Of a stretch of 64,000 nt of DNA, positions 23,553 to 38,000 are shown piece after piece. Numbering within the stretch: the stretch's first letter is position 1; the number at the start of each line of letters is the position of its first letter. The notes under the pieces were generated by a model. That model was given only the letters and a program-made list of their open reading frames with translations, had not been told where the DNA came from and made no database searches. The stretch covers positions 806,001-870,000 of the forward strand of contig NC_082412.1 in the NCBI RefSeq assembly GCF_004011695.2. Direction: 5' to 3'. Source of the stretch: Ascochyta rabiei (lineage: Eukaryota > Ascomycota > Dothideomycetes > Pleosporales > Didymellaceae). Position numbers and translations under genes: made by a program.

Positions 23553-25499
23553 TACCTCCTTTCCCTATCTCTCTCTAGCTAAGTATATTTTACTAGGTCC
23601 TTTCTACGTTTTGTGTAGACTAGTAGGCGCTAGTAGTAGGTAAACTCTAGAGCTAGTTATAGTTGTGTAAGGGCCCGCCTCTTAGTAGGTTAGCTATTAG
23701 TCTAGTCTGTAGTTTACCTAGGGTAGTCCCTACGCGCACCTAGGTTGTTTTTATTTTACCTAGCGTACCTTCCCTTGTTAGACGCTGTACTACTCTCTAC
23801 TCTTACCTAACCTGCCTATGTTATACCTACCTGTCTTTTTATACCTACCTATCTAGTTTAAACAATATATCTGTTATTACACCTAGCTCTAGTTACTAGG
23901 CTACTAGTTATAGGGCTAGTAGTTCCTCTAGTAGAGGTAGTTGTAGCCTGCTATGTCTCCTTCTATCTGCCTATAACATTCCCCTAGTATTTTATAATAG
24001 TTATCTAGGTTTTTAATTATAGAATCTAACTATGTCTATAGAGAGCCTGCTGTTACTATATTAGTAACTATAAGGTTAAGGGTAACTCTAAGAACAAGGA
24101 CTTAGTCCCTATCCCTGCCCGCGCTGTCCCCTACTACCCCTGCTACTAGCTTACTATCCTTACTAGCTAGCCTAGTAAGTGTCTTACGTCTGTTATAGGC
24201 CTACTACTAGCTAATACTATCTACAGCTAACTACCTCCCTAGTACTAGTAAGACCTACTGTATCTGTACTAAGCGCTAACGCGTTTATTATTAAGATAAC
24301 AGTCTTTTTACTACTAATATAGAGCTCTACTATACCTAGCGTAACTTTAAGGGGTACATCTAGGTATATAGCTTTATTCTAGGTCTATATCTATAGCTAA
24401 TAGTTATTAAGGTGTCTATATAGGGTAGTAACGTCTATATTAATATAGCTAGAACCTAGGGTATTAATAGCAATAAGGCTAACTAGGGCAGGTAGCCTAC
24501 CTTTGTCTATAAGTGTCCTACCTGTTATTATAAGAGGTGTTTTACTAATCTACTATACACTATTTAGGCACTTACTATAAGCTCTACTAAGCCTATAAGT
24601 CTGCCCTTAACCTAGCCTACGCTAACCCCTTACTAGCTAAGTAGCTAACCTCTTCTTATGTTACCTATTCCTCCCCTAAGCCTAGTGCGTAGATTACGCT
24701 GCCTACTATACCTTTATCTAGCTATTATAGTAGTAACTAGTTTAATACCTACTTTTAACAGTTTATGTCTACTATAGGGATAGCTATTAAGAAATAGACT
24801 AAGCATATAAACTAGTTTAAGAAGGTCTAGGCCTATACTACTATTAGTCTTCTACTTATATTATAAGAGTATAGCTAATCTACCCTAAAGGAGGCTATTA
24901 ACTAGGTTAAGCGCTTACTTACTACGCCCTACTGCTGCCTAGAGTACCTATTATTATCCTGCCTGTCCTGCTGCCTACGCTCTTCCTCCCCTACTAAGCA
25001 CTGCCCTTCCCTCTACTAGATCTGCTTACCCCTCCGCTAAGTCTGCTTACCCCTCTACTGCTGCTACTTACCCTCTCTATTAGAGCTACGTACCCTATAT
25101 TGTAGCACTATAGTGCCTACCCCTTACTTCTTAGCCTAGTTATAACAGGCCTACAGTATCTCTGTTAGTAATAGGAAGGAGGATAAGGAGGAGGATAACT
25201 ATAAGCAGGACTGCTGCTGCTACATAGCGCGTAATTAGGCCCTAGATATAGCTACTGCTGCCTACTATTCCCTATCTAATAAGACTGTCTTTTAAGAACT
25301 AAGTTCCTATATTAGTAGCTAGTAGAGTGTAAGAAGTAGTATTATACTGTTACTGTAGAGGTCCTAAGCTCTCCTATACTAGGCACTAGGCCTAGTACAG
25401 TATCTTCTAATAGGACCCCTTAAGGGTTATTATAAAATAATAAAAGTTCTTTCTACCTTAACCTACCTCTTATATTCTATATATACTGCTATAAAGGCC

Positions 25500-28400
25500 T
25501 TGTAGGCTGTTATATCCTATAATACGTCTAAAGGCTCCTATATTAGCTTTATATATCCTTTCTATTTAACTAGAACCTATAACTTATTCTATCTACAGGC
25601 CTTCTTCTTTTTTAGGATTACCTCTACCTCCTATTTAGCCAGGGTTAGATTGTCCTCCTCTAGAATAACTAGTAGACCTAGTCTACTTTCCTATAGGCGC
25701 TATATTAGTAGTAGGTTAGAGGCTGTATATTCTAGCAGGTCTATATACACTATCTTATAGAGGTTACCTAGTAAATCTAGGGTAATAGTTAAAGAAGTAG
25801 AAACTATAACTACTATGTACTAGGCTTATAACTAGTTAAGCTTCTAGCTTAGCCTATTAATTTTTACATTATAGAGGGAAAACTACACTCTATCTCCTAT
25901 ATAGTACTACTCTATAGGCCTATAGCTATAGTCTGTTACATTCTAGGTATGTTATTATACCTATACTATAGCTACCTAGGTAAGCTCTATACCCTACTAG
26001 AGGTAGTCTAGAAAATAGACTGCCTGTCCCTGTAGTGTGTTCTAGCTAATAGTTAGAAGTACTGTTATCTGCAGGAGGTCTACATTATAGCTGTAGAGGA
26101 GTGGGTTAGAACTAACCCTAGTAACTAAAGAATTACAATTATTAAGAGCTAGTTAGCAGGCTAGAAGTTAGTTAGGCTAGTTATCCTGTTTAAAGTTAAC
26201 TATAACCTATAGGACTACCTGCACCTCTTAGTTAGCCTACTATGTCCCTCTGTCTATCTAGGGGTAATAGGCTGTAGAGAGTAGCTAGTCTACCCCTATA
26301 AGGCTACACAGCGTTGTCTAAAAATGTCCCAGCTAGTCTAAGCTGCAGTCTAAGATTATAGAGCTAGGAAAGCCTTAGAACTACTACTATATATTGTAGA
26401 AGACCTTAGCGTAATATTCTATAGTTATAGAAGTTATTACCTTAAGCTGTATATACTTAGAGAGGTAATCTATAATAACTAAGAGATAGCGCAGTTTGTC
26501 CTTATTAGCCTAAGAAAGGTTAACTTTAAAGTCTATTAAAGTCTAGGACTAAAAACAGTTAGTAATAGGTAATAGCTAAAGTAAGCCCTACTGTTAGCGC
26601 TGTAACACATATACGCTAAAACAGTAGTAGTTATAGATATAATGCTAAACATCCTGTAATATCCCTTTCTAGTAGAAGTTACGTCTAATAATGTAGAATA
26701 TAGCATTAGCACCTAGATAGCCTATTAGGTTAGATTTATATGCCCTTTAGAATATTATAGTTATAAGTAGCTTCTAATATAGAACCTACATAACCCTATA
26801 CTATAGCAGCGTGCTATAAGCACTAAGCGTATAATCTGTAATCTACTAAGTAGTCTTAGCCTTAGAAGGGAACTAGTAGGCCCTATTATAGATAGTAGAT
26901 AGGCGTACTATATACCCTATATCCTACTAAACACCTTTATCCTACAGTAATTATATATATATATTAATGAAAAGTAGAAGTGTACTAGAGCCTAGTGTAC
27001 TAATTACTAATACTAAAACTAGGGTTATTATCCTATAGACCCCCCCTAACCTCCTATTACAGTCCTGTTCCCAGCAGCGTAGCATATCTAGTTAGGCTGC
27101 TAAGCGTCCTAGGCAGAAGTAAAGGTAGAAATAGAACTTTAACAGCTCCTCTACCTATTAGTGCTGTCTCTTACTTAGCCTACGTGCTGTAGTAAAGTAC
27201 TAGAGGTTCTTATAGTTAGTTAGGATAGTAAACAGCCTAGCAACAGACCCTAATTTAGCTACCTAGACCCCTAGGCACTTTATAACAGTAGTTAACTCCT
27301 TATTATAGATAGTATAGTTCTATTATTTTATTATAGGTATAGTAGAGTAGTACGCTACTAAGTAAAGCACCTTTCTATGCTATAAAGAAAGGCAGCTACC
27401 TAGCACCTTACTAGAGCAGTCTGCCTCTAATAGTGTTTCTTACTTAGAGTCCTACTAGGCTAGGACAAGTTCTGTTATAAATGTGTTCTTTAGCTAGTAG
27501 AACACTATGTCCTCCTCCTGCCCCTACCTAAACAGGATATCCTTCTCTATAAGTTAATTAAGTAGGGCAGTAATATTAGAGAAGGCTAGGATAAAGTCCT
27601 AGTAGAAGTTAGTAAACCCTAGGAAACTGCAGACCCTGCGTAAAGACTGTAGGGCTTCCTAATCCTAGATAGCCTTAACCTTCTTAGGATCAGAACAAAT
27701 ATCCTTTCTAGCTTCTATAATATATCCTAGGTAGTGTACTTTCTTTATTATAAACACGTACTTCTTACAATCTAAATATAGTTCTACATTACGTAAGAGC
27801 GTATGGACTCTACTAACCTTCCCTAAGTAGTCTGTCGTAGACCTGCTACTGTAAATTAGGACATTATCTAGGTACGTAGTAGTATAGTTACCTAATATTT
27901 CTTAAAGTACGCTGTTAATATAACGCTAGAAGGACGCTAGTGCTCTAGCTAGGCTAAATAGGCAGACTAGCTACTTAAAGAGCCTAAAACAGGTGTAGAA
28001 CGTAGTAAGGTGCTTATCTCCTTCTATAACACAAATCTAGTAAAATAATAAATAGATATTAACCTTAGAAAACTAGTAGGCACCCCCTAGTGTACGTAAG
28101 GTCTTTTTAATAAGAGGAAGTATATACTAGTTAGCAATTATAATACTATTAAGTGCGTAATAGTCTACGCACATACGCTACCTGCTAGAGAACTTTTTAA
28201 CTAGCAGGACTAGAGCTCTTACTAGAGAAGAGGAGGTGTATATCTACCCCTTGTCTATTAGTGCTAACACCTATTTCTGTAGCTTAAGTAGCTAGTCCCT
28301 TAGCATGTTATACAGAGGGCCCTAGAGTAGAGGCTTCTTCTTTCTAGACTAGTTACGTTGTAACTGTATATAATAATCTATCTAGCCCCTATATAGAGAA

Positions 28401-30330
28401 AGGCTAAAGGCCTTACTCTTATTAAATAGGTCCTAAAACTAGACTAACTTAGGGGGAAGAGGGTCTACCTCCTCTGCTGTCCCTTACGCTCCTAGAGATT
28501 AAACTAAGAGGATATTAGTAATGTTGTAGAGGCTTATAGAGATAAACTAGTCCCTAGACAGGCGCGTCTAGAGCCTATTAGCTAGGGTCTTATTAAACTT
28601 AGTTACTAACAGGATAGCTATATAAACGTTTGCTGTATACTATAAGGATTTATAGATAATAAGGTTCACTACCTATTATATCCTTAGTGTGCCCTTTTCT
28701 ATATCTAACACTATACCCTCTTATTAGAGCTAGGGCTTCCCTAAAATTATATTCTAGCTTAGACCTAGCACTATATAGGCTACAGCCTACAAGCGCTACC
28801 TGTCTAAGTTGTACCTAAATAGGACTAAACAGGAGATTATAGACTTCCTACTAGTGCCTACTACTTATACTAAGCGTTGTAGCAGCACCTTAATAAAGTC
28901 TCCTCCTAAGTACGTAGTAAGGTTATTAGTTACTACGCTAAAGTATTTATACCCTAAGTCTACTAGCGCGTTAGCCTAAATTACCCTATTAATAAATAAT
29001 AAAATATAGAATAGGGGCTTGTCTATAAAGTCTGTAATAGCTCCCCTAGCAGCCTATAATGCCCCTACACTAGTAGTCTCTCCTGCTAATATGCTTCTAC
29101 AGCGCTCCTAACTTAGACTTATATTAGAAGTAGCTAGTTTCCCCTATATAAACTAGCCTCTTTCTTACCTAAGATTATTACTGCCTATACTGTAGTTACT
29201 ACTACGTTAGTATAATCCTAGTAAATATGTCCTCTTTTACTGCACTAGGTATATAGGTTAGCCTCCTAGCGTTACTAAAATACCTTATTAGGAACCTACA
29301 TAGCCTAGTTAGGAGCAGACTACTTCTAACCCCTACACTTAGCACTACTACTAGTGCAAACTACAGACATAACTGTTATCTTAATATTACTGTTCTTATT
29401 ACGCTTAGGCAGTACCTAGGTAGAGATATAGCGCAGCTAGTTTATATAGCTATAGTCTTAACGTCTATAGTAATAGACTTATATTCTATAATAGCTATGT
29501 TATAATCTATACAAGTTACTCCTTAGTTTATTACTATATTATAGATGTTTATATTTAGGGCCTAGCAGAGCTTTAATAGGCGTTGTTCTCTATCCTAGTA
29601 AAGGCTGCCACTTTGCACTAGTAGCTGCTTAAACTAGATAAAAAAGTCTAAGAACAACTTACTAGGACCCTAACAGACGCTTTCTAGTTTTACCTAGGCC
29701 TGTTCCTAGCTATAGTTGTTGCTGTAGCAGAATTCTAGGTATACTAGGAAATCCTCTAGGCTCTATACACCTTAGGTACTCCTAATCTTATAGAATAGAG
29801 CTATATCTTATTATCTAGACGCGCTAAGCTAGGACTATATAAAGGTAAATATGTCCTATAGCCTACTAATAAAGGACATGTCTACCTGTAGCTTGTGTTC
29901 TATTATAACCTACTACGCCTTAAATAAGGATTTATCCCTAGTAAAGGCCTTACCTATAGGGAGAAGTTTTCTATAGGCTGTAGACGTCTAAATAGGAGTA
30001 TATAGGCCTAAGGTAGACACTAAAAACAGCGCTTTATAAGGTAGGTTAGGGGCTAGGGTAGACGTTAACAGGTATAGTATTGCTCCTAAGGAGGATAATA
30101 GGACTGTAGACGCAGGTCTAGTATAGGCACTAGCTGTTTATACTAGAGGTTCTATAAACACGCGTATATTAGAGTTATTACGCTTAAGCAATGCTATACG
30201 CTTATTAGCAGCTAATAAGGCTTACTATAAGTTTGTTATAAACTGTAATATCTAGGCTATAAATTCCTAAAGGGTTAAGGGGAAAGATTTGTCTAAGGGG
30301 TTATTCTAGGAGCTAGCTAACATAGTATAA
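25500..30330 (-). pseudogene. gag-pol remnant of A2
   Basis: Mirror image of A1 500-5,330 (coordinates sum to about 30,830). RT catalytic codons lie at 27,863-27,874. As in A1 the second Asp codon is AAT, and many TGG codons are TAG. No open frame. Confidence 0.78.
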
Positions 30331-30364
30331 GTGCTAGCTGTTCTCCTAGAAGAAGAGATATAAA

Positions 30365-30519
30365 TGTTAAGGACTAGCCTTAGGGTAGAATGTAATAAGG
30401 GTTAATATAGTATTATATCTCTTAAGCAGGTAACACGTTGTGTGTCCTTCTAATATGTCTATAGGGCACGTAACCATCCTGTCTTACTTAAGGCTTAGAT
30501 AAGGTCTAAGCCTATAATA
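30365..30519 (-). repeat. 5' LTR of A2
   Basis: 155-bp copy of 23,398-23,552. The terminal TAACA is mutated to TAATA. Confidence 0.9.
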
Positions 30520-33500
30520 ATAATTAGCCTATAACTATAGTATATTCTAGACTACTAAAACCTAAAATATAGAAACCTCATATAGATAGTATACACTAAG
30601 GATAAATATATAATCTACTATAATAAGAAGCTTAGTATAGGATAGTTCCTAGTATAATAAAGCCTCTATTATAGTTAATAGTACTATTATTAAAATAACC
30701 TATGTAAACTTTATCTTATTAATAAACACTAGAAAGTACACTTTCGTAGAATAGATAACCTATAGGCTACAGTACAAATATAGCTAGTAGTTAATAGAAG
30801 TTACTATAACACACACTAGTAGAACTGCCTTAACGCAGATTATAAGGAGTATTGCAGTACTAAGAAGTTTAAAGGGTTTAGTAAAGAGGGGACCTTTTTA
30901 GGCTAGCGCCTATAAGCCCTAGTGATTAATCTATTAATAGCACTAGGAACAATTACTTTATTAAGCTACCTATTAAACTAAATAGGGTAGTCTTAATAGT
31001 ACTCTTAGACTTAGGAGTATAAGTAAGTTATATATCTAGAACAGTAATATAGTAAGCTAGACTTAGATTATATTATAACAAGAACCCTTACTTACTCTAA
31101 GTAGCTAATAGAGAATTAATACTAGATAAACTACTAATTATATTTAAAGTAATAGCAGCACCTCTACAGATATAGGGGCACTATAAGGAAATAAACCTAG
31201 ATATCTTTATAAAGGCTACGCGTAATATTATATTAGAACTTCTTTAGTTATAAAGTATAACCTAAAGATAGACTAGGTATAAGAAAGACTTTTATTAGAA
31301 GGATGTAAATATAGTACTAATATATCTACGCCTATACAGTGTACGCAGTAGCTAGTAGATAAAAAGGAGATTAATAATGTCTCTTTAATATATAAGATAT
31401 GCTAAGATTAAGCAGTTAACTCTATAGATACTAAACGCCCTATAGATTGTAAAGTAAGAGTTAAGAAGAAGAAGAGTATACCTTCTGCTATCCCTAACGT
31501 GTATAGATAGTATGTAGAGATTTTCAGAGAAGATCTTATAGTAAAAGCCCTACCTAAGCATAAACCCTAAGGTTATAAGATTAAGCTCTAAAAAAGAAAG
31601 ATACTAACTTTTAGGCTATTATATTAGTTATTAGAAAAGAAACTAAAAGTACTTTGTAAGTATATAAAGGAGAACATTAAAAAGGGATTTATTAGAAGAT
31701 TAGAAGTACCTGTAGGGTACCTAATTATGTTTAATCCTAAGAAGGATAGTAAGCTGTAACCTTACATTAACTTTAGGAAGCTTAATAAAATTACTATTAA
31801 AAACTACTACCTACTTCTAAATATTACAGTGTTATAGGAATAGCTAGTAGGAGATTAGTACTTTATAGTGTTAGACCTATAAGACGCGTACAACCTTATA
31901 CGCATAAAGAAAGAAGAAGAAAAAAAAAATAGTATTTAGGACGTAATATAGACTCTATAAGTACCTAGTTATACTATTTAGTCTAATAAACGCACTAGCA
32001 ATATACTAGGAGTTAATTAATAACGTCCTAAGAGTACACCTTAACAGAACTATAGTAGCATACCTAGATAATATCCTAGTATACTTAAAAATACTAAAAA
32101 AGTATAATTAATACATTATAGAAGTGCTAGAATACCTAAGGTAGGTAGACCTATAACCTAAACCTAAAAAGTATAAATAGTATAAGGAGGAAGTTAAATT
32201 CCTAGGGTATATTGTAGGACAATATAGAGTTAAGTTTAGTCTAATAAAGGTAGAAGTAGTTAGAACTTATTAGACGCTAAAAACAGTTAAACAGAGCTAG
32301 AAATTCTTAGGATTTATTAACTCTAACTAACACTTTATTAAGGACTACTCTAAGATTATAATCCTGCTAATAAAGCTTACACAGAAGGATACACTTTTTT
32401 AAGTAGGGACAAGAACAGAACAATGCGTTTAAGGCACTTAAGCAAGCCTATATTATACCTCCTATATTAATTATATTTTATAGTAGTAAACTAATATATA
32501 TAGAGACTAACACCTTAAATCTTATATTAGGCGCAGATATTATATAAAAAAAAGATAGATAATAGCACTCTATTACTTACTACTTATATAAGTTCTTAGG
32601 ACTAGAAGAACGCTATAATATATATAATAAGGAATTACTAAAAATTATATTAGCCTTAGAACATTAGTAACTATACATAGAAAGCTACGTAAAACTTATT
32701 ATCTATACTAACTATCAGAACCTTATATACTTCACTACTACTAAGGTTTTAAATTAATAATAAGTACATTAGTATAAGATACTTAGGTAATGTAAATTTA
32801 AAATATTATTAACGCTAGGGAAGGACAACAGCAGAGCTTACACACTTAGCTAATAACACAACCTTACTAGAGAAAAAATAATAAAGTAGTTTATAGTACT
32901 AGGAATTAACAATAATAGGTTACTTCGACTATTAAAGTAACTAAACAATATAATATAAATTAAAAACAAATAGTGTGTTATATTAGACATACTAAAGGAA
33001 CTTTAGGACAAAATTATAGCTAATTACTATAATAACCTACTATAACAATACCCTAGAGTTACACGTATAATAGAATTTATTAAGTAACACTATAAGTTTA
33101 GTAATACAAAGAATAAGGTTACCATATATATTAAGTACTATTTTAACTATTAGTAAAATAAACATAGTATACACGTAAAAAATAGAGAAATGTAGGTAAT
33201 AGAGCTACTAACAGTACTATAGACAAACATTATAATAGACTTTGTTACACAGCTGCCTATAGTAAAACCTCGAGTAACTAGATACAACTAAAACTTAATC
33301 TTTGTTCTAGTTAAAAGATTTACTAAGTATACTAAGATAATACCTTTTTAATATAGCTATACCGCAGAGTAGCTTATATAAGTATTTCTAGATTAACACA
33401 TAAGGTATTATAGCATACTAGAATTAATTATTAGTAATTAAGATAAACTCTTTGCGTAAAACTATTAGACTACACTCTTAGTAGCTATTAGTACTAAGAA

Positions 33501-34678
33501 GAAGCTTTTAACAGCCTATTATCTACAGATAGACAGATAGACTAAAAGAACAAATTAGACTATAGAAACATACCTACAGATATACAGCAGCTAGTAGTAA
33601 GATAACTAGGTTTTACTGTTACCTATAGCACAAATCGCATACAATAACAAATTATTAGAAGTAATAGAAGAATTACAGTTTTTCTTAAATTATAGGATGC
33701 ACCTAAATCTCTTTACTAGAAGTCTAAACACGCTAATTTAGACTAAATTAGTAATCTCCTTAGTAGTAAGACTAAAGGAAGTATATAAAAAAGCTCTATA
33801 AAATATTAGTAAGGCTTAAGAATAAGCAATTTTATATGTTAACTAGAAAGGAAGAACAGCACCTTAGCTAAAAGAGGGGGATAAAGTCTATCTTCTTATA
33901 AAAAACCTTTATACATAAAGACTAACAAGAAAACTAGACTATATTAAAGTTAGACCCTTTTTTATTTTAAAGTAAATAAGCCTAGTTAACTATAGACTTA
34001 ATCTGCTAAAGGATGTAAAGATCTATCTAGTGTTCCACATACTGCTATTAGAACTAGCTAACCCTAGAACGCCTATTAAGGAGAACCTCTATTATTAAGC
34101 TATTAGTAAAGATAAATAGGAAGTAAAAAAAATAGTAATATATAAGGGAAATAGCAACTCCTAAAGGTATCTAATTAAATAGTTAGGATATCTAGATCTA
34201 GAAAATGTATAGAAACTACCTACGCACCTTATAAGCTGCTGCTAATTAGTACGTAAGTACTATAATTTGCTACAGACTCTTTAATTAAACTAAGAGTTTT
34301 CTAGGTAGCTAGTAAGGCATATATGCTAACAGACGCTGCAGAACAGTTAGGATTAACTTCCTTAGCTAGGTCTAACTTACTATCCTTAACTATCCTATAT
34401 GCTAAATAAAGCGCCTTTTACTACACATGTTTATTTACTTATTTTAGAATTTTCTTATTATGTAATAATTGCGTAATTATAGTTATAAGAAGCAACTTAT
34501 CTACTTCTACCTTTTTCTTATACTCCTTATAAGTCTAATCTAATAACGCCTAAGACATATTTATATATAGCTTACTAGCCTTTATATACTTTACACACTT
34601 TAGACCTTTTAGACTACCTAGCATAATATAGTACTTATAGCTGCTAAAGAAATAATAATTATAGGGGACTTTAGTAGG
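30520..34678 (+). mobile_element. Retrotransposon D2, pol region to its broken 3' end
   Basis: RT motif Y-L-D-N at 32,061-32,072; integrase-like sequence at about 32,900-33,950; a chromodomain segment at 34,168-34,233 with two TAG codons at conserved Trp positions. So D is also a chromovirus-type Ty3/Gypsy family. The element stops at GTAGG, where C begins. The missing 3' leader and LTR are at 8,198-8,837. No frame is open. Confidence 0.85.
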
Positions 34679-34871
34679 TGTTATAGGTGTTCTCCCTACA
34701 GTAGGGGATACCTTAGTTAGGTCCTAGGCTAAGCCTAGAGACCTACTAACCAGTATATAATATCTACACACCTAAAGACTTATCTATTAAGAATTTGTCT
34801 TATCTCTTAATATCACCTATTATTTCATCCTATATTGCTCTGCTCTATTACCTGCCTACAGTGCCCTTACA
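34679..34871 (+). repeat. 5' LTR of C
   Basis: 193 bp, fully mutated at pyrimidine-C-purine sites that the 3' copy at 42,718-42,911 still preserves. Confidence 0.9.
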
Positions 34872-35049
34872 ATTTAAATCCTTTATACTTCCTCTTAGAA
34901 CAGGCAGCTAATTAGCAGCAGAGAGACGAGAAAAAACTTAGCTATCAGCAATGGCTAGAGGACAATGTAACCTCTGCTTAACTACTAGTAATATAGAGGA
35001 GTTGCCCCCTTATAACAACCTTAGTTAGGAGCTAGATGCATAATGCTGC

Positions 35050-38000
35050 AACAACATGCCTAAGGTATTACTAGCACCTATAGAGCTACTACTTAACCCT
35101 TATATTAGGGGTAGGTTAGCTACTACAGTAGTAGGCATTGCAACGCTAGACATCCTAACGCTACGCGTTACATAAATAGAGTTACTACAGGCTTCTATCC
35201 TGTTGTTGCTAAAGGCACTTAATAAGGCAGAATTGTCTGGCGCCCCTAAATAAGAAATTGAAATCCAGTAGCAGCAATTTAACTAGGTAGTAGAGACTCT
35301 GCAGCAGACGCACGTTAGACCTACGCTAGGTAGCTACTACCTAGTGTTTAACAAGGCTAGCAAGATAATATAAGTCCTTAACAATGTCTAACCTAAGCTA
35401 AAACTTAGGATAGATAATAAGCCTCTATTAACCTAGTAGGTGGACTAGTAGATGAAGGACATAGACACAGCATTTTAGTACGCTTAAGTAGTTAAAGACT
35501 CTGTAACCTACACCTATTAGATTATAGGCACTATCTACTATAGTGTCTATTAGGAATTAATCTAACAACGTATTAATAAGGGATTAATCTAAACCTAGGC
35601 TAACCTCTATATAGAGGAGGAGTAGCTTGTATAAGACCTAGTCTTTACTTAGTATAAGAACTATAATAAGTACTTTAACTATAAGTAGAAGGCTAACAAT
35701 TCTGTTAACACCTTTCTAATAAAGTTAAATAAGTAGAAGTCTCTACTACTCTGCAACTTTACTAAGTTTAATAACAGTACAGATAACTATAAGTTTAAGA
35801 TAGTGTTTATATAGAGCCTTACTCCCTATAAACTCTAACATAAGATCTAGCGCAATAGCAGCCTAGAACATATTACTAAGTAGATAGAGTTTAAACAGGC
35901 CCTCTATAACGTAGAGACTGTAATAGTCCTCTTAAACTTAAGCCTCTAGGCTAAAGGCAGCAGTTAAAACAAAAGACCTTACTCTTCTCCTAATAGGGGA
36001 GGATTTAAAAGGCACTACAGCTATGCCTTAACCCCCTCTAGAAGCGATACTAGAAAGCAGCTAGGAGACCTCTAGCCAGCAACTAATAACGCTAATTTAG
36101 TAGGAGGCAAGGGGTCCTATAGGGGCAATTACTACTAACAATCTAATAGGGGTAGTTATTATTAGCTAAATTAGGGGCAAAACCCTTAGGGCCATTAGTA
36201 ACAGAGCTATTAGAGAGGCTGCAGAGGCAGTAATTAACAATCTAGTAGCAACTAGGGAAATAGGAAGCCCTAGTTGCTAACCTTTTCTACCTATAACTAG
36301 GGCTAGAGACTAAAGGGAAACAAACCTGTATAGCAGTTACTATCTAGCTAATTAACTCTAAGGGCAACCCTAGGACTCTCTAGGCCTTGTACAACTTAGG
36401 TTTAGAGCTAAACCTTATTACTAAACAGGTAGCTAGAGACCTAGGGCTTAACCTAGAGGGAACTAACCAGCAACTAAACGCGGTGGTCCTAGACAATACA
36501 AAGCTGTTGTTAACAGAGCAGTACTAGTTAACAATGGTCTGCTACAACAGCAAGGGAACGCCTAAGATAGTTAGGCTAACTAAATTCTAGTCTATATTAT
36601 TTGTTAGATATAACCTAGTATTAGGTTATCTATAGCTAGCTAAGGTAGACCTGTATATCTACTTCTCTGCAGAAACCTATAAGTAGTTTACAGATAACGT
36701 TAAGAAAGTCTAGCTAGTAACTACTAAACAATTGTTTAGTAACCTAGACCTAGGTAAGCATCTATACCTACTATAGTCTAAGAGTCTAAGTATAGGGGGT
36801 CTAACAGACGTCTACTAGATAGACAACAGACAGACGCTAGATATAACCCTTACTAAGTAGTTAAGGATTATAGTAGTAGGAATTAACAGTGGCCCTATAC
36901 TAGAGGCTAACACTCTAGACATAGAAGAGCTTAAATATATGCCTAAGCACCTCTATTACAAGTAGTTTACGTTTAGTAAACGCTAGACAAGTGTATTAGC
37001 GCCCTACTAGGAGTATAATCACTCTATAGATATTAAGGCAGGTACTAAGGTTCCTAACCTCCTAATCTATAACTTATTCTGCTAAGAACTAGATATACTC
37101 TAGAAATACCTTAAGGCAGTATAGAAGAAGGGCTAGATCTACCTAAGCAAGTTACTAGCAGAAGCACCTATCCTGTTTATTCCTAAACCTAATAGCACTA
37201 TAAGATTGTATGTTAATTATTAGGGATTAAATAAGATAACTATTAAGAATTAGTATTCTATCCTACTAGTAAGTAAGATAATGGATTGTCTGTTAATAGC
37301 AAAGGTCTTTACTAAGCTAGATCTACGTAACGCCTACTATAGGCTCTAGATTAAGGAGGGTAATAAGTAGAAGACTGCGTTTAAGACGCGATACAGTTAT
37401 TTCAAATACCTAGTAATGCTGTTTAGCTTAGCTAACGCACTAGCCACGTTCTAATCCTATATCTACAGAGCCCTAGAAGGCCTACTAGATAGGATCTGTA
37501 TAGTTTACATAGACAACATCCTTATCTATTCCTAGAATAAGAAAGACTACAACAAGCACGTTAAAGAGGTCCTTAATTGCCTGGTTAAATAGGGGATATT
37601 TGCGAAGGCAAGCAAGTGCGTCTTCTCTAGCAAGTTAGTAGAGTTTCTAGGATTTGTTATTACCCTAGATAGTGTAGTAATAGATTCTAAGAGGGTCTGT
37701 ACTATTACTAAATGGCCTAAACTATCTAGTTATAAGGATATTTAAGTGTTCTTAGGCTTTACTAACTTTTATTAGCAGTTTATATTTAACTACTTAGGAA
37801 TTATCTAGCTGCTTATTAACTATATAACAGCCGCCTAATACCTAGCAGAGGACTAGAGGGTCCCTAGTTAAGAAGAGGGGGGGCAAGACTAAAGAAGAGT
37901 TAGAAGAGACTAATAAAATAGTATAAACTATAGCACTAGCTAGAGGAAGCGCGCACAGCGTTCCTTACAATTAGGGAGAAGTTTATAGAGGCCCTAGTGC

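Larger units (their letters stand above)
23398..30519 (-). mobile_element. Chromovirus-type Ty3/Gypsy retrotransposon A2, full length, RIP-degraded
   Basis: 7,122 bp, minus orientation, inverted relative to A1. LTRs at 23,398-23,552 and 30,365-30,519. Perfect 5-bp target duplication ATAAT at 23,393-23,397 and 30,520-30,524. Inserted in D2. RT motif Y-L-D-N at 27,863-27,874 on the minus strand. Confidence 0.93.
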
